Shown: positions 9,945-16,782 of the stretch, one piece after another | Layout of the letters: each line of letters begins with the position of its first letter | Numbering within the stretch: the stretch's first letter is position 1 | Origin: Bacteroidales bacterium | GTDB taxonomy: Bacteria > Bacteroidota > Bacteroidia > Bacteroidales > Paludibacteraceae | DNA: 64,000 bases | NCBI GenBank assembly: GCA_022783865.1 | Contig: JALFYY010000024.1 | Span: 1 to 64,000 of the forward strand | Reading direction: 5' to 3' | Position numbers and translations under genes: made by a program | Notes under the pieces: generated by a model | Told to the model about the DNA's origin: nothing | What the model saw: the letters and a program-made list of their open reading frames with translations, nothing else | The model's database searches: none

Positions 9945-10507
9945 CTTATTTTGTTACTAAAACAAATCTCTTCATTTATCCAACCTTCGGCTTTTGTTCC
10001 AACCTGTGCGGGCAGCGCTTTTGTTCGGAAATCCACGGCAATCATATCGCCCATTCTAATCGAAACCACACTGCTCAAGCGGCTGATGGCATCCTCCATC
10101 GGCATCACCAAATCGTCCATTGTCCAATTTCCAACCGGCTTTTCATCCATACGGAGTTCCCAATTGTCAAAGCTTTCTGCCGCTGTATCGTGCATTCTTC
10201 CTACGATAAGCGAATTGTCAAAACTCACAGCCTGCATCCATGGTTGATGTGTTTCGAGAGCCGTCTCCAGTACATCGGTTGCCACCATATTCATGCCCAT
10301 CGTCAGTCCGTCGAAATACCGGTAAGCAAACTTCGGCGCAATGTTCTTCCCCAATCTGCTAATCCTTATCACTGCACAAGGATGTATCTCCACTTCCTTC
10401 GCAAACGGCGGAATATAAAACGGTTTGTCGTTCACCAACAGAGCCGAATCTGGTTTCAAATACATCTTCGCCTCTCCCTTGTGATATGTCATTCCCAATA
10501 TCTTCAC
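9941..10507 (-). CDS. degenerate FAH-fold protein, probable pseudoenzyme
   Basis: This 188-aa protein matches the fumarylacetoacetate hydrolase fold: LKPDSALLVNDKPFYIPPF, RISRLGKNIAPKFAYRYFD, and a late IRMGDMIAVD segment. The residues that normally bind the metal are missing. The usual H-x-E-x-E stretch reads IHPCAVIRI, the Asp of the GxDFTARD-like segment is Asn (GMNMVATD), and the final TGTPAGVG loop is not recognisable. The N-terminus is also shorter than usual. I infer a non-catalytic or altered protein. It starts 7 nt after rex ends and overlaps porU by 4 nt, so it is co-translated with the T9SS sortase. A structural or sensing role is possible but not shown. Confidence 0.7.
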   Translation of the reverse strand: MKILGMTYHKGEAKMYLKPDSALLVNDKPFYIPPFAKEVEIHPCAVIRISRLGKNIAPKFAYRYFDGLTMGMNMVATDVLETALETHQPWMQAVSFDNSLIVGRMHDTAAESFDNWELRMDEKPVGNWTMDDLVMPMEDAISRLSSVVSIRMGDMIAVDFRTKALPAQVGTKAEGWINEEICFSNKIR

Positions 10508-10514
10508 CGTCCGT

Positions 10515-11153
10515 TCACTTCTGCCTCAGTTCCTCTATCCGGTTATACATCACCGCCAAATGCGCATAAATACTCGTATTTTGCACCACCACCGTTTCCG
10601 GAACTTGTATCCTGAACGGCGTGAAATTCCATATCGCACGTATCCCGCCAGTCACCATCATTTCTGCCATTTCCTGCGCTTTATCCACCGGCACCGTCAG
10701 TACCCCGATTTCCACATGCAGGTTCTGTTGCATTTCGGCAAACCGGCTGATATGGTGAATCGGTGTATGGTTGATACTTGTTCCCGACAACTCATATTTG
10801 GCATCAAAACCTGCCACTATATCCAAGCCGAACTGCTCCAATCCTCTGTCGTGCAACAAAGCTCCACCCAAGTTCCCCACTCCGAACAAAAAAGCACGGT
10901 GTCCTTTCTTAAAGCCCAGATAATCTTCCAGATAACTCACCAATTCCTGCAAGTCATATCCAACCCGTGTACGTCCTTTCAAGTTCACATACGACAAATC
11001 TTTCGCTACTACCGAAGGCTCCACACCTATGCCGGCAGCAATGTGCGTTGACGACAACACACGCTCACCTCTGTCCAATGCCAACTTGGCAAAAGCCAAA
11101 TACCACGGCAGGCGGCGCAGACTCGGTTCCGGTATGGTATATTTGTTTGTCAT
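10515..11153 (-). CDS. rex: redox-sensing repressor Rex
   Basis: This 212-aa regulator has an N-terminal winged helix (PSLRRLPWYLAFAKLAL, with VVAKDLSYV) and a Rossmann domain with GVGNLG at residues 91-96 that binds NAD(H). Rex releases DNA when the NADH/NAD+ ratio rises and controls fermentative genes. A well-formed promoter lies 32-62 nt upstream. I see no perfect palindromic Rex operator (TTGTGAA-type) in the rex-ispE interval. It is the first gene of an eight-gene run that includes porU and porV. Confidence 0.93.
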   Translation of the reverse strand: MTNKYTIPEPSLRRLPWYLAFAKLALDRGERVLSSTHIAAGIGVEPSVVAKDLSYVNLKGRTRVGYDLQELVSYLEDYLGFKKGHRAFLFGVGNLGGALLHDRGLEQFGLDIVAGFDAKYELSGTSINHTPIHHISRFAEMQQNLHVEIGVLTVPVDKAQEMAEMMVTGGIRAIWNFTPFRIQVPETVVVQNTSIYAHLAVMYNRIEELRQK

Positions 11154-11184
11154 AAACCTTCTCTATATGGGCATATAAACTTTG

Positions 11185-11215
11185 CAAAAGTACAAAAAAA
11201 AACTGACATACACAA
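11185..11215 (-). promoter_or_regulatory. promoter of rex operon
   Basis: On the minus strand TTG (11215-11213) is followed after exactly 20 nt by TACTTTTG (11192-11185). The start would fall near 11178, 25 nt before the rex ATG. Confidence 0.75.
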
Positions 11216-11464
11216 TCATCTGAAGAAACGTAAACTCTTTCTTAAAATCCGTAGAAAAATTCTTCTTTCCGGCATACACACGGAATCCGCCTTTCCTCAA
11301 CGCTCCATCCAATGCAAATAAACTGATAAACCAAACAAAATCAAGTCGATATACTTATAGCCGAAAATTCCCGTTCTCCTCGGTATCCGTTTCTTGTCTC
11401 CAAAAAACAAATTTTCTGCCGGCAAGCGCAGAACCATATTTTTCTTCAATTGCAAATATATTTG
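11216..11464. other. rex-ispE divergent interval
   Basis: Apart from the flanking promoter elements this 249-nt interval shows no gene, no clear operator palindrome and no tandem array. The extra open frame upstream of ispE (from 11394) lies before the ispE -7 element and is not used. Confidence 0.5.
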
Positions 11465-11472
11465 TACCTTTG
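11465..11472 (+). promoter_or_regulatory. -7 element of ispE promoter
   Basis: TACCTTTG lies 30 nt before the chosen ATG at 11502. No well-spaced TTG is present upstream; the matching region is T-rich. The position supports the 11502 start rather than the more upstream in-frame ATG. Confidence 0.55.
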
Positions 11473-11501
11473 CAGAGCAAATATTTTATCTGCAACCGAC
11501 T

Positions 11502-12323
11502 ATGTTACTGTATCCCAATGCCAAAATCAATCTCGGACTCAACGTCATCGAGCGTCGCCCCGATGGTTACCACAATCTCGAAACCGTCTTCCTGCCCATT
11601 GCCTTGCACGACGAGTTGGAGATACTGCCTAACAGCACGCAAACAATTAATTTCCGGCAAACCGACGGATTTCAACTTGATTGCGACGACACCGACAATC
11701 TCATTGTACGGACATGCCGTCTCTTTCAAGACAAATATGGCATTCCGGGCGTGACCGTTCGCTTCAAAAAGTTCATACCTTTCGGTGCCGGATTAGGAGG
11801 CGGAAGTAGCGATGCAGCGCACACTGCTATTGCGCTTAACCGATTGTTTGACTTACATTTAACCACAGAACAACTTATTGCCGATGTGAGTCGTCTCGGG
11901 GCGGATTGCGCCTTCTTTATTCTCAACCGCCCATGTTATGCCGAAGGGATTGGCGACCGGTTGACACCTATCGAACTTGACCTTTCCGGCTATGCTTTTG
12001 CACTCGTAAAGCCCGATGTGCACATTTCTACCAAAATGGCATATAGCGGCATTCGTCCTATGAGCCCCGAACATAATCTCCGCGACCTGCTCCGTCGCCC
12101 TATAAACGAATGGAAAGACTTTGTTATCAACGACTTCGAAGCATCCGTTTTCACGCAATTTCCCGTTATCGCCGATATCAAAAAGCAACTCTATACAATG
12201 GGAGCCGCCTACGTCAGTATGACCGGTAGCGGAGCCGGCGTTTTCGCCTTCTTCCCGAATCAATCATACGACAAAAACGCTCTGCATCAAGCATTTGCAG
12301 ATCTCTTCATCTTCGCCGAATAG
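11502..12323 (+). CDS. ispE: CDP-ME kinase IspE
   Basis: This 273-aa GHMP kinase phosphorylates 4-diphosphocytidyl-2-C-methyl-D-erythritol in the MEP pathway. It begins with the standard NAKINLGLNV motif (catalytic Lys8), has the glycine-rich ATP loop PFGAGLGGGSSDAA at residues 93-106, and has Asp135 in LGADCAFF. The start at 11502 gives the usual family N-terminus; an upstream in-frame ATG at 11394 would add a long unlikely leader that crosses the -7 element. The last 37 nt overlap the 3' end of the convergent GNAT gene. Confidence 0.95.
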   Translation: MLLYPNAKINLGLNVIERRPDGYHNLETVFLPIALHDELEILPNSTQTINFRQTDGFQLDCDDTDNLIVRTCRLFQDKYGIPGVTVRFKKFIPFGAGLGGGSSDAAHTAIALNRLFDLHLTTEQLIADVSRLGADCAFFILNRPCYAEGIGDRLTPIELDLSGYAFALVKPDVHISTKMAYSGIRPMSPEHNLRDLLRRPINEWKDFVINDFEASVFTQFPVIADIKKQLYTMGAAYVSMTGSGAGVFAFFPNQSYDKNALHQAFADLFIFAE

Positions 12324-12856
12324 CCGTCTTCGCAACCATATACCGCCCGGTATAAGCAGTCGCAAACCGAAGCAAACTGCTCATCTGTCATCGTCATATC
12401 GCTCGTCATCAAGCGCATAGGTAACCAATCGAACCGAGCATCGTAAGGCGGTTGAAGATAATCGCGCTCACACAGCGTCAAACCGCATCGTTCGTAGAAG
12501 CCCACACGGCGTCTCGCAAGTTCGTCTTCGGGCATCTCCACCTCCAAAACCAAAGGCAGTTTATAATATTCTTTAAGTTGTTTAAGCACATCAGCACCAA
12601 TGCCTAAGCCTCTCAATGCTGGCAAAATGGCAAAATGCTCAACATACACAAATCGTTCGAAATTCCAAACGGTCACAAAGCCCGCAAACTGCTCGTTCCG
12701 AAGCACCGCATACCGGCAAAATTCCTTATGGTCCATATCTATCCACACTGCTGTTGCCCTCCTTTCGTCTGCCGGGAAAGCCGCTTCATACAAAGCCGTA
12801 TATTCAGCTCTGTATTCCGCTTTGTCACTCACTAATCGCACCATCGTATCAATCAT
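12287..12856 (-). CDS. GNAT family N-acetyltransferase
   Basis: This 189-aa protein has the GNAT fold. The acetyl-CoA pyrophosphate-binding loop appears as RGLGIGADVL around residue 81-90, preceded by a VYVEHFAI strand and followed by FYERCGLTL. The substrate is unknown. The start could be Met1 or Met5. It is read toward ispE, and the two coding regions overlap by 37 bp at their 3' ends. Upstream, between it and the histidine kinase on the same strand, lies a 230-bp array of 8-bp repeats. No promoter was identified, so it may be read through from the kinase gene. Confidence 0.85.
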   Translation of the reverse strand: MIDTMVRLVSDKAEYRAEYTALYEAAFPADERRATAVWIDMDHKEFCRYAVLRNEQFAGFVTVWNFERFVYVEHFAILPALRGLGIGADVLKQLKEYYKLPLVLEVEMPEDELARRRVGFYERCGLTLCERDYLQPPYDARFDWLPMRLMTSDMTMTDEQFASVCDCLYRAVYGCEDGYSAKMKRSANA

Positions 12857-12867
12857 ATTTTAATAAT

Positions 12868-13098
12868 TTCTCAACTTCTCATCTTCTCAACTACTCAGTT
12901 ACTCAACTCCTCATCTCCTCAGCTACTCATCTCCTCAACTACTCAGTTACTCAATTCCTCATCTCCTCAACTACCCAACTCCTCAACTACTCAACTCCTC
13001 AGCTCCTCAGCTACTCATCTCCTCAACTACTCAGTTACTCAACTCCCCATCTCCTCATCTCCTCAACTACTCAACTCCTCATCTCCTCAACTACTCAC
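12868..13098. repeat. 8-bp tandem array, about 29 units
   Basis: The tetramer CTCA recurs every 8 bp, with variable intervening bases (units such as actcctca, tctactca, gttactca). The array begins just upstream of the GNAT gene and runs into the last codons of the histidine kinase, whose stop codon at 13087-13089 lies inside it. Related shorter arrays occur at 35635-35698 and, in reverse orientation, at 58834-58873. Confidence 0.85.
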
Positions 13099-14283
13099 TT
13101 TCCTCAGTCCTATCCTGAACGTCGTTCCTTCGCCCGGCACAGATTGTTTCACGGATATATGCCCCTTATGGTATTGTTCCACAATCCTTTTCGCAAGCGA
13201 CAGTCCTAAGCCCCACCCCCTTTTCTTGGTAGTATAGCCGGGCGAGAAGATCTTGCGCAACTGCTTCCTGTCCATACCCTTGCCCGTATCTGCCACATCA
13301 ATATAAACCTTGTTGTCCGTCGGTTCTATATTCACGCTTATCACCCCTTGGATGCCGTCCGTTTGCCCGTTCCGGCTCTGTCCGCTCATTGCGTCAATGG
13401 CGTTTTTGCACAGGTTCTCTATCACCCACTCGAACAAAGTTTTGTTGAGCATTACCATCACTCTCGGAGGGGTTGCCATCTCGCCAATCGCAATATTATC
13501 ACATGTAAATCTGTAACTTATCTTTGCAGATGTGCGTGTGCGCATATAGTCCAGAGTATCCTCCACAACGGGTATCAGATCCGTCATTGTCAGTTCCGGT
13601 TCCGACCCCACTTTCGAGAAGCGTTCCGCCACTCTTTGCAAACGTTCGATATCCTTGTCCATTTCGGGCAACAGCGCATCCTCGGGATATTGCTCGTGCA
13701 GCAATTGGCTCCATGCCGTAAGCGACGACAACGGGGTTCCCAACTGGTGTGCCGTTTCCTTGGTCAAACCTATCCACACCCTGTTTTGTTCGCTTTGCTG
13801 AGCCGTGTACAAGGCGAAAATGGCAATCAGCACAAATAGGAATATCACCGAAAACTGGATATACGGAAAATAGTGCAACTGTCGGAGCAGCAACGACTCG
13901 TCATAATAAATATATTGAACTACATCGTCTGCAATTCTCACTTCTATAGGCGTTTGCGTTTCCCGTAGTATCGCAATCCTGCGTGCATAAAATTCCGCAA
14001 CATGCTGCTTCGGTTCACGCACATTGCGCGAAAACAGGAACTTGCCCGCGCTGTCCGTCACATACACGGGAATCGTGGTGTTATCCTCGATGATCTGCGA
14101 CACAAAGTCTATATCTGTTCCCTCTTCGGCAACGATAAAACGTTGTGTAGCTTCCGCCCATATCTCCATCCGTTTGTGTTCTTCTTGCGCCAATCGGCGG
14201 GCGAGCTCGTTGGTAAACAGAAACGACCCGCCTACTATCAGCAGAGCTATCAGCAGCAACACACTTCGCAGTCTCAATGACAT
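13087..14283 (-). CDS. sensor histidine kinase
   Basis: This 398-aa membrane kinase has TM1 at about residues 7-24, a periplasmic sensing domain of about 110 residues, TM2 at about 138-160, then the dimerisation helix with the phospho-acceptor His179 in TKETAHQLGTPLSSL. The ATPase domain has the N box near 290-294 (ENLCKNAIDA), G1 DTGKGM near 332-337 and G2 GWGLGLS at 356-362. The Q-L-G-T-P form of the H box is common in Bacteroidetes kinases. No response regulator is adjacent, so the partner is encoded elsewhere. Its final codons are formed by the 8-bp repeat array, so its C-terminus may vary among strains. Confidence 0.9.
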   Translation of the reverse strand: MSLRLRSVLLLIALLIVGGSFLFTNELARRLAQEEHKRMEIWAEATQRFIVAEEGTDIDFVSQIIEDNTTIPVYVTDSAGKFLFSRNVREPKQHVAEFYARRIAILRETQTPIEVRIADDVVQYIYYDESLLLRQLHYFPYIQFSVIFLFVLIAIFALYTAQQSEQNRVWIGLTKETAHQLGTPLSSLTAWSQLLHEQYPEDALLPEMDKDIERLQRVAERFSKVGSEPELTMTDLIPVVEDTLDYMRTRTSAKISYRFTCDNIAIGEMATPPRVMVMLNKTLFEWVIENLCKNAIDAMSGQSRNGQTDGIQGVISVNIEPTDNKVYIDVADTGKGMDRKQLRKIFSPGYTTKKRGWGLGLSLAKRIVEQYHKGHISVKQSVPGEGTTFRIGLRKVSS

Positions 14284-14308
14284 ATCTTTATCCGTATTGA
14301 TTCGTTTG

Positions 14309-14338
14309 CAAAGATACGCATTATTTTCAACTTGCCAA
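14309..14338 (-). promoter_or_regulatory. promoter of histidine kinase
   Basis: On the minus strand TTG (14338-14336), 19 nt, then TATCTTTG (14316-14309). The start falls near 14302, about 19 nt before the ATG. Confidence 0.7.
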
Positions 14339-14407
14339 CACCTTCCGTTTGCCTTTCACAAATATTTTCTGATAAGTCTGGGAGTATAGGTGCTCCGCCC
14401 GCCAATC

Positions 14408-14439
14408 GTCAAATTGTCAAATCGTCAATTTGTCAAATA
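14408..14439. repeat. 8-bp tandem repeat, 4 units
   Basis: Units gtcaaatt, gtcaaatc, gtcaattt and gtcaaata follow each other at exact 8-bp spacing. Confidence 0.75.
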
Positions 14440-14481
14440 ACATCTGCGAGCGTAGGGGTTCCGTCCGGCAGTGCTGTCAAT

Positions 14482-14547
14482 ATCGGGTGATTATCGGGTG
14501 GTTATCGGGTGGTTATCGGGTGATTATCGGGTGATTATCGGGTGATT
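14482..14547. repeat. 11-bp tandem repeat, 6 units
   Basis: Six units of atcgggtgrtt begin at 14482, 14493, 14504, 14515, 14526 and 14537, with exact 11-bp spacing and one variable base. Confidence 0.92.
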
Positions 14548-14627
14548 AATGTATAATCGCTATATTTTCAAGCGATTATCATGCTTTCATTGTGCTATTC
14601 CTAAGCAGGCGCATAGCTTCCGCAACT

Positions 14628-14682
14628 GGGTGATAACTGGGTGATTACTGGGTGATAACTGGGTGATAACTGGGTGATTCAT
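14628..14682. repeat. 11-bp tandem repeat, 5 units
   Basis: Five units of gggtgatwact begin at 14628, 14639, 14650, 14661 and 14672. The sequence resembles the neighbouring array but is not identical (aactgggtg instead of atcgggtg). Confidence 0.92.
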
Positions 14683-14914
14683 ATGCTATCACTTTGCTTT
14701 CAAGCACTTACAAGCGTATCTTTATAGAAACGGTATTGTAAGAATATCATACCTTGCGTCCAAAACTGGCTTGTAAATACTATCATAGCGCAGGAACACT
14801 CGTACGGGCTCGCCTGCATAAAAGTTCCCTCTCACCATTGGGGAAAGGTTAGGAGGCGGAGCAATGATTTGTCCTTTGCACAATAATGAGATATCAGATA
14901 TCAAATAAATTCCT

Positions 14915-14922
14915 TATCTTTG
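14915..14922 (+). promoter_or_regulatory. -7 element of esterase promoter
   Basis: TATCTTTG lies 23 nt before the ATG at 14946. No clear TTG is seen 19-20 nt upstream. Confidence 0.5.
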
Positions 14923-14945
14923 CAACCGCAAATCAATACACTGCT

Positions 14946-16070
14946 ATGAAACACCCTATAACCCTCCTTATCTTCTTTTGCGCCCTCACCCTGCAAGCGC
15001 AAACCGTTGCACACAACCATCAGGTAACCTTTCGATACGATGCCCCCGACGCTACCGAAGTAGTCTTGGAACTCAATGGTATGCGTATCCCTATGTTGCC
15101 CGGCAACGCTACTTGGAATGTTACCACCGACAGCCTTCCTTCCGACCTCTATGCTTATCGCTATATCGTTGACGGAAAACCAGTTACCGAAGCACAAAGT
15201 TTGCGCAAAATGCGGGATATCGACAACTGGTTCGACTATTTCATTATCCCTGACGGTATCGGCTCCTATTTCGAAGCCAACAATGTACCACACGGCAAAA
15301 CAGAACAAACATGGTACACCACTGCCGACGGCAACAACCGGCGAATGTCCGTCTATCTCCCGCCATCTTATAGCAATAATAATCAGCCGTTTCCGGTTCT
15401 CTATCTCTTGCACGGAAGCGGTGGCGACGAATTGGCATGGTTGGAACTTGGGCGTGCCGCGCAAATCCTCGACAATCTCATTGCCGAAGGAAAAGCCGAA
15501 GAAATGATTGTTGTTATGCCGAGCGGAAATATGTGGCAGGAAGCCTCTCCCGCCTACTACCCGAAACCCGTCAAACTCTCTCACCGTGACGTGCGCTTGT
15601 CGGGCACTTTCGAAATGCAATTCCCGGAGATAATTCATTATATCGATACGCACTACAACACTGTCCCCGACAAACACCATCGTGCCGTTGCAGGCTTGTC
15701 TATGGGAGGGTATCACGCCATGCACATTAGTCATCACTATCCACACACCTTCGACTACGTCGGACTTTTCTCACCCGCCTATTGCCCCACAAAAATCTAT
15801 CACGACAACATTCTTTTCCCCGTAAGCGACTCTCTGCCTGAGGTTTACAGGCAAGTGGAAAACGAGTTGCAAACCCAGTTCCAAGCCGGACTCAAACTCT
15901 ATTGGATTGCCATCGGAACCGATGATTTCTTGTATGAAGAGAACCGCCTTTTCCGACAAATACTCGACCGCAACCACTATCCATATGAATACTCCGAATC
16001 CGCAGGAGGACACACATGGCAAAACTGGCGCCACTATCTCCTCACCTTTGCCCAACGCCTCTTTCGCTGA
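14946..16070 (+). CDS. secreted esterase (esterase D / feruloyl esterase type)
   Basis: This protein of about 374 aa has a signal peptide (ends near LQAQ), an N-terminal Ig-like/CBM48-like sandwich of about 90 residues, and a C-terminal alpha/beta hydrolase of the esterase D family (PF00756 type). The nucleophile elbow is GLSMGG, the oxyanion region is LLHGSGGDE, and the catalytic His is in AGGHTWQNWRHYL. Such two-domain proteins in Bacteroidetes often remove feruloyl or acetyl groups from plant polysaccharides, but the substrate cannot be read from the sequence. No sugar-utilisation genes are nearby. ATG at 14946 is chosen because it starts the signal peptide and lies just after the -7 element. 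Confidence 0.85.
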   Translation: MKHPITLLIFFCALTLQAQTVAHNHQVTFRYDAPDATEVVLELNGMRIPMLPGNATWNVTTDSLPSDLYAYRYIVDGKPVTEAQSLRKMRDIDNWFDYFIIPDGIGSYFEANNVPHGKTEQTWYTTADGNNRRMSVYLPPSYSNNNQPFPVLYLLHGSGGDELAWLELGRAAQILDNLIAEGKAEEMIVVMPSGNMWQEASPAYYPKPVKLSHRDVRLSGTFEMQFPEIIHYIDTHYNTVPDKHHRAVAGLSMGGYHAMHISHHYPHTFDYVGLFSPAYCPTKIYHDNILFPVSDSLPEVYRQVENELQTQFQAGLKLYWIAIGTDDFLYEENRLFRQILDRNHYPYEYSESAGGHTWQNWRHYLLTFAQRLFR

Positions 16071-16129
16071 TACATCGCACTGCCCTCACCATACCCGAAC
16101 ACGGTATTAATGAAATATTTCCGTTTTTC

Positions 16130-16160
16130 TTGGTATTGCGAGAAATAATTAGTATCTTTG
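16130..16160 (+). promoter_or_regulatory. promoter of mce-mmd cluster
   Basis: TTG at 16130-16132, 20 nt, then TATCTTTG at 16153-16160. The start would be near 16167, giving a leader of about 168 nt. Confidence 0.75.
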
Positions 16161-16163
16161 CAA

Positions 16164-16226
16164 CGATTTTGCGTGCGCCTGTTTTCCATTGACTTTTCCG
16201 CAGGAAAACCTGCCACGCACAAAACG
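16164..16226 (+). promoter_or_regulatory. structured 5' leader upstream of mce
   Basis: An extended hairpin can form at the very start of the transcript. GTTTTCC (16181-16187) pairs with GGAAAAC (16203-16209), GCGTG (16171-16175) with CACGC (16214-16218), and TTTT (16167-16170) with AAAA (16221-16224), with small internal loops. A second pairing, CCAACC (16263-16268) with GGTTGG (16309-16314), can close downstream. I do not recognise a known riboswitch class. Confidence 0.5.
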
Positions 16227-16334
16227 CTAATATATTAATAACTAACTATATAATCAATCTTTCCAACCTTTGTCTTACCAACTTGGAAAAAACTTGTTCG
16301 TAGCCGTTGGTTGGGCTAAAAAAACAAAACTGTC

Positions 16335-16748
16335 ATGAAACCGACTCACATTGAGCATTTGGGTATTGCCGTCACATCATTGGACGCAACCATCCCTTTC
16401 TTTGAGTTTTTAACCGGTCAAAAGTGTTACTCTATCGAAGAAGTAGCCGACCAGAAAGTAAAGACCGCTTTCTTCAAAGTTGGTCAGACCAAAATCGAAC
16501 TTTTGGAGCCCACTTGCCCCGAATCCACTATTGCCAAGTTCATCGAAAAGAACGGCGGTCGTGGTGGTGTACACCACGTTGCCTTCAATGTTGAGAATGT
16601 AGCGGAAGCACTGAAAGAAGCTGAAGCAGCAGGATTGCAACTCATCGACAAAGCACCTCGCAAAGGAGCAGAAAACCTCATGATAGCTTTCTTGCACCCC
16701 AAATCGACTTGCGGCGTTCTCACTGAACTTTGCCAACAACCCGAATAA
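16335..16748 (+). CDS. mce: methylmalonyl-CoA epimerase
   Basis: This 137-aa glyoxalase-fold (VOC) enzyme interconverts (S)- and (R)-methylmalonyl-CoA. Typical features are the N-terminal THIEHLGIAV, the metal-binding GGVHHVAFNV, and the C-terminal LHPKSTCGVLTELCQ. The length is standard. It is the first gene of a five-gene cluster for propionyl-CoA formation and lies 34 nt before the decarboxylase alpha gene. Methylmalonyl-CoA mutase, which would supply its substrate from succinyl-CoA, is not in the window. Confidence 0.96.
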   Translation: MKPTHIEHLGIAVTSLDATIPFFEFLTGQKCYSIEEVADQKVKTAFFKVGQTKIELLEPTCPESTIAKFIEKNGGRGGVHHVAFNVENVAEALKEAEAAGLQLIDKAPRKGAENLMIAFLHPKSTCGVLTELCQQPE

Positions 16749-16782
16749 CCCATAACTACCTAACTGTAAAAAGTAACCTATT

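Larger units (their letters stand above)
14339..14914. other. repeat-rich gene-free interval
   Basis: This interval between the divergent kinase and esterase genes has no gene. It contains an 8-bp array, two 11-bp arrays, and between these arrays a hairpin with 9-bp arms (14553-14561 with 14571-14579) and a 9-nt loop. Confidence 0.6.

Noticed and set aside
12868..13098. Possible CRISPR array
   Set aside because: Units are only 8 bp with no unique spacers, and no cas gene is nearby.
16161..16334. Possible cobalamin riboswitch before mce
   Set aside because: The conserved B12-box-like core is not present; only generic hairpins are seen.
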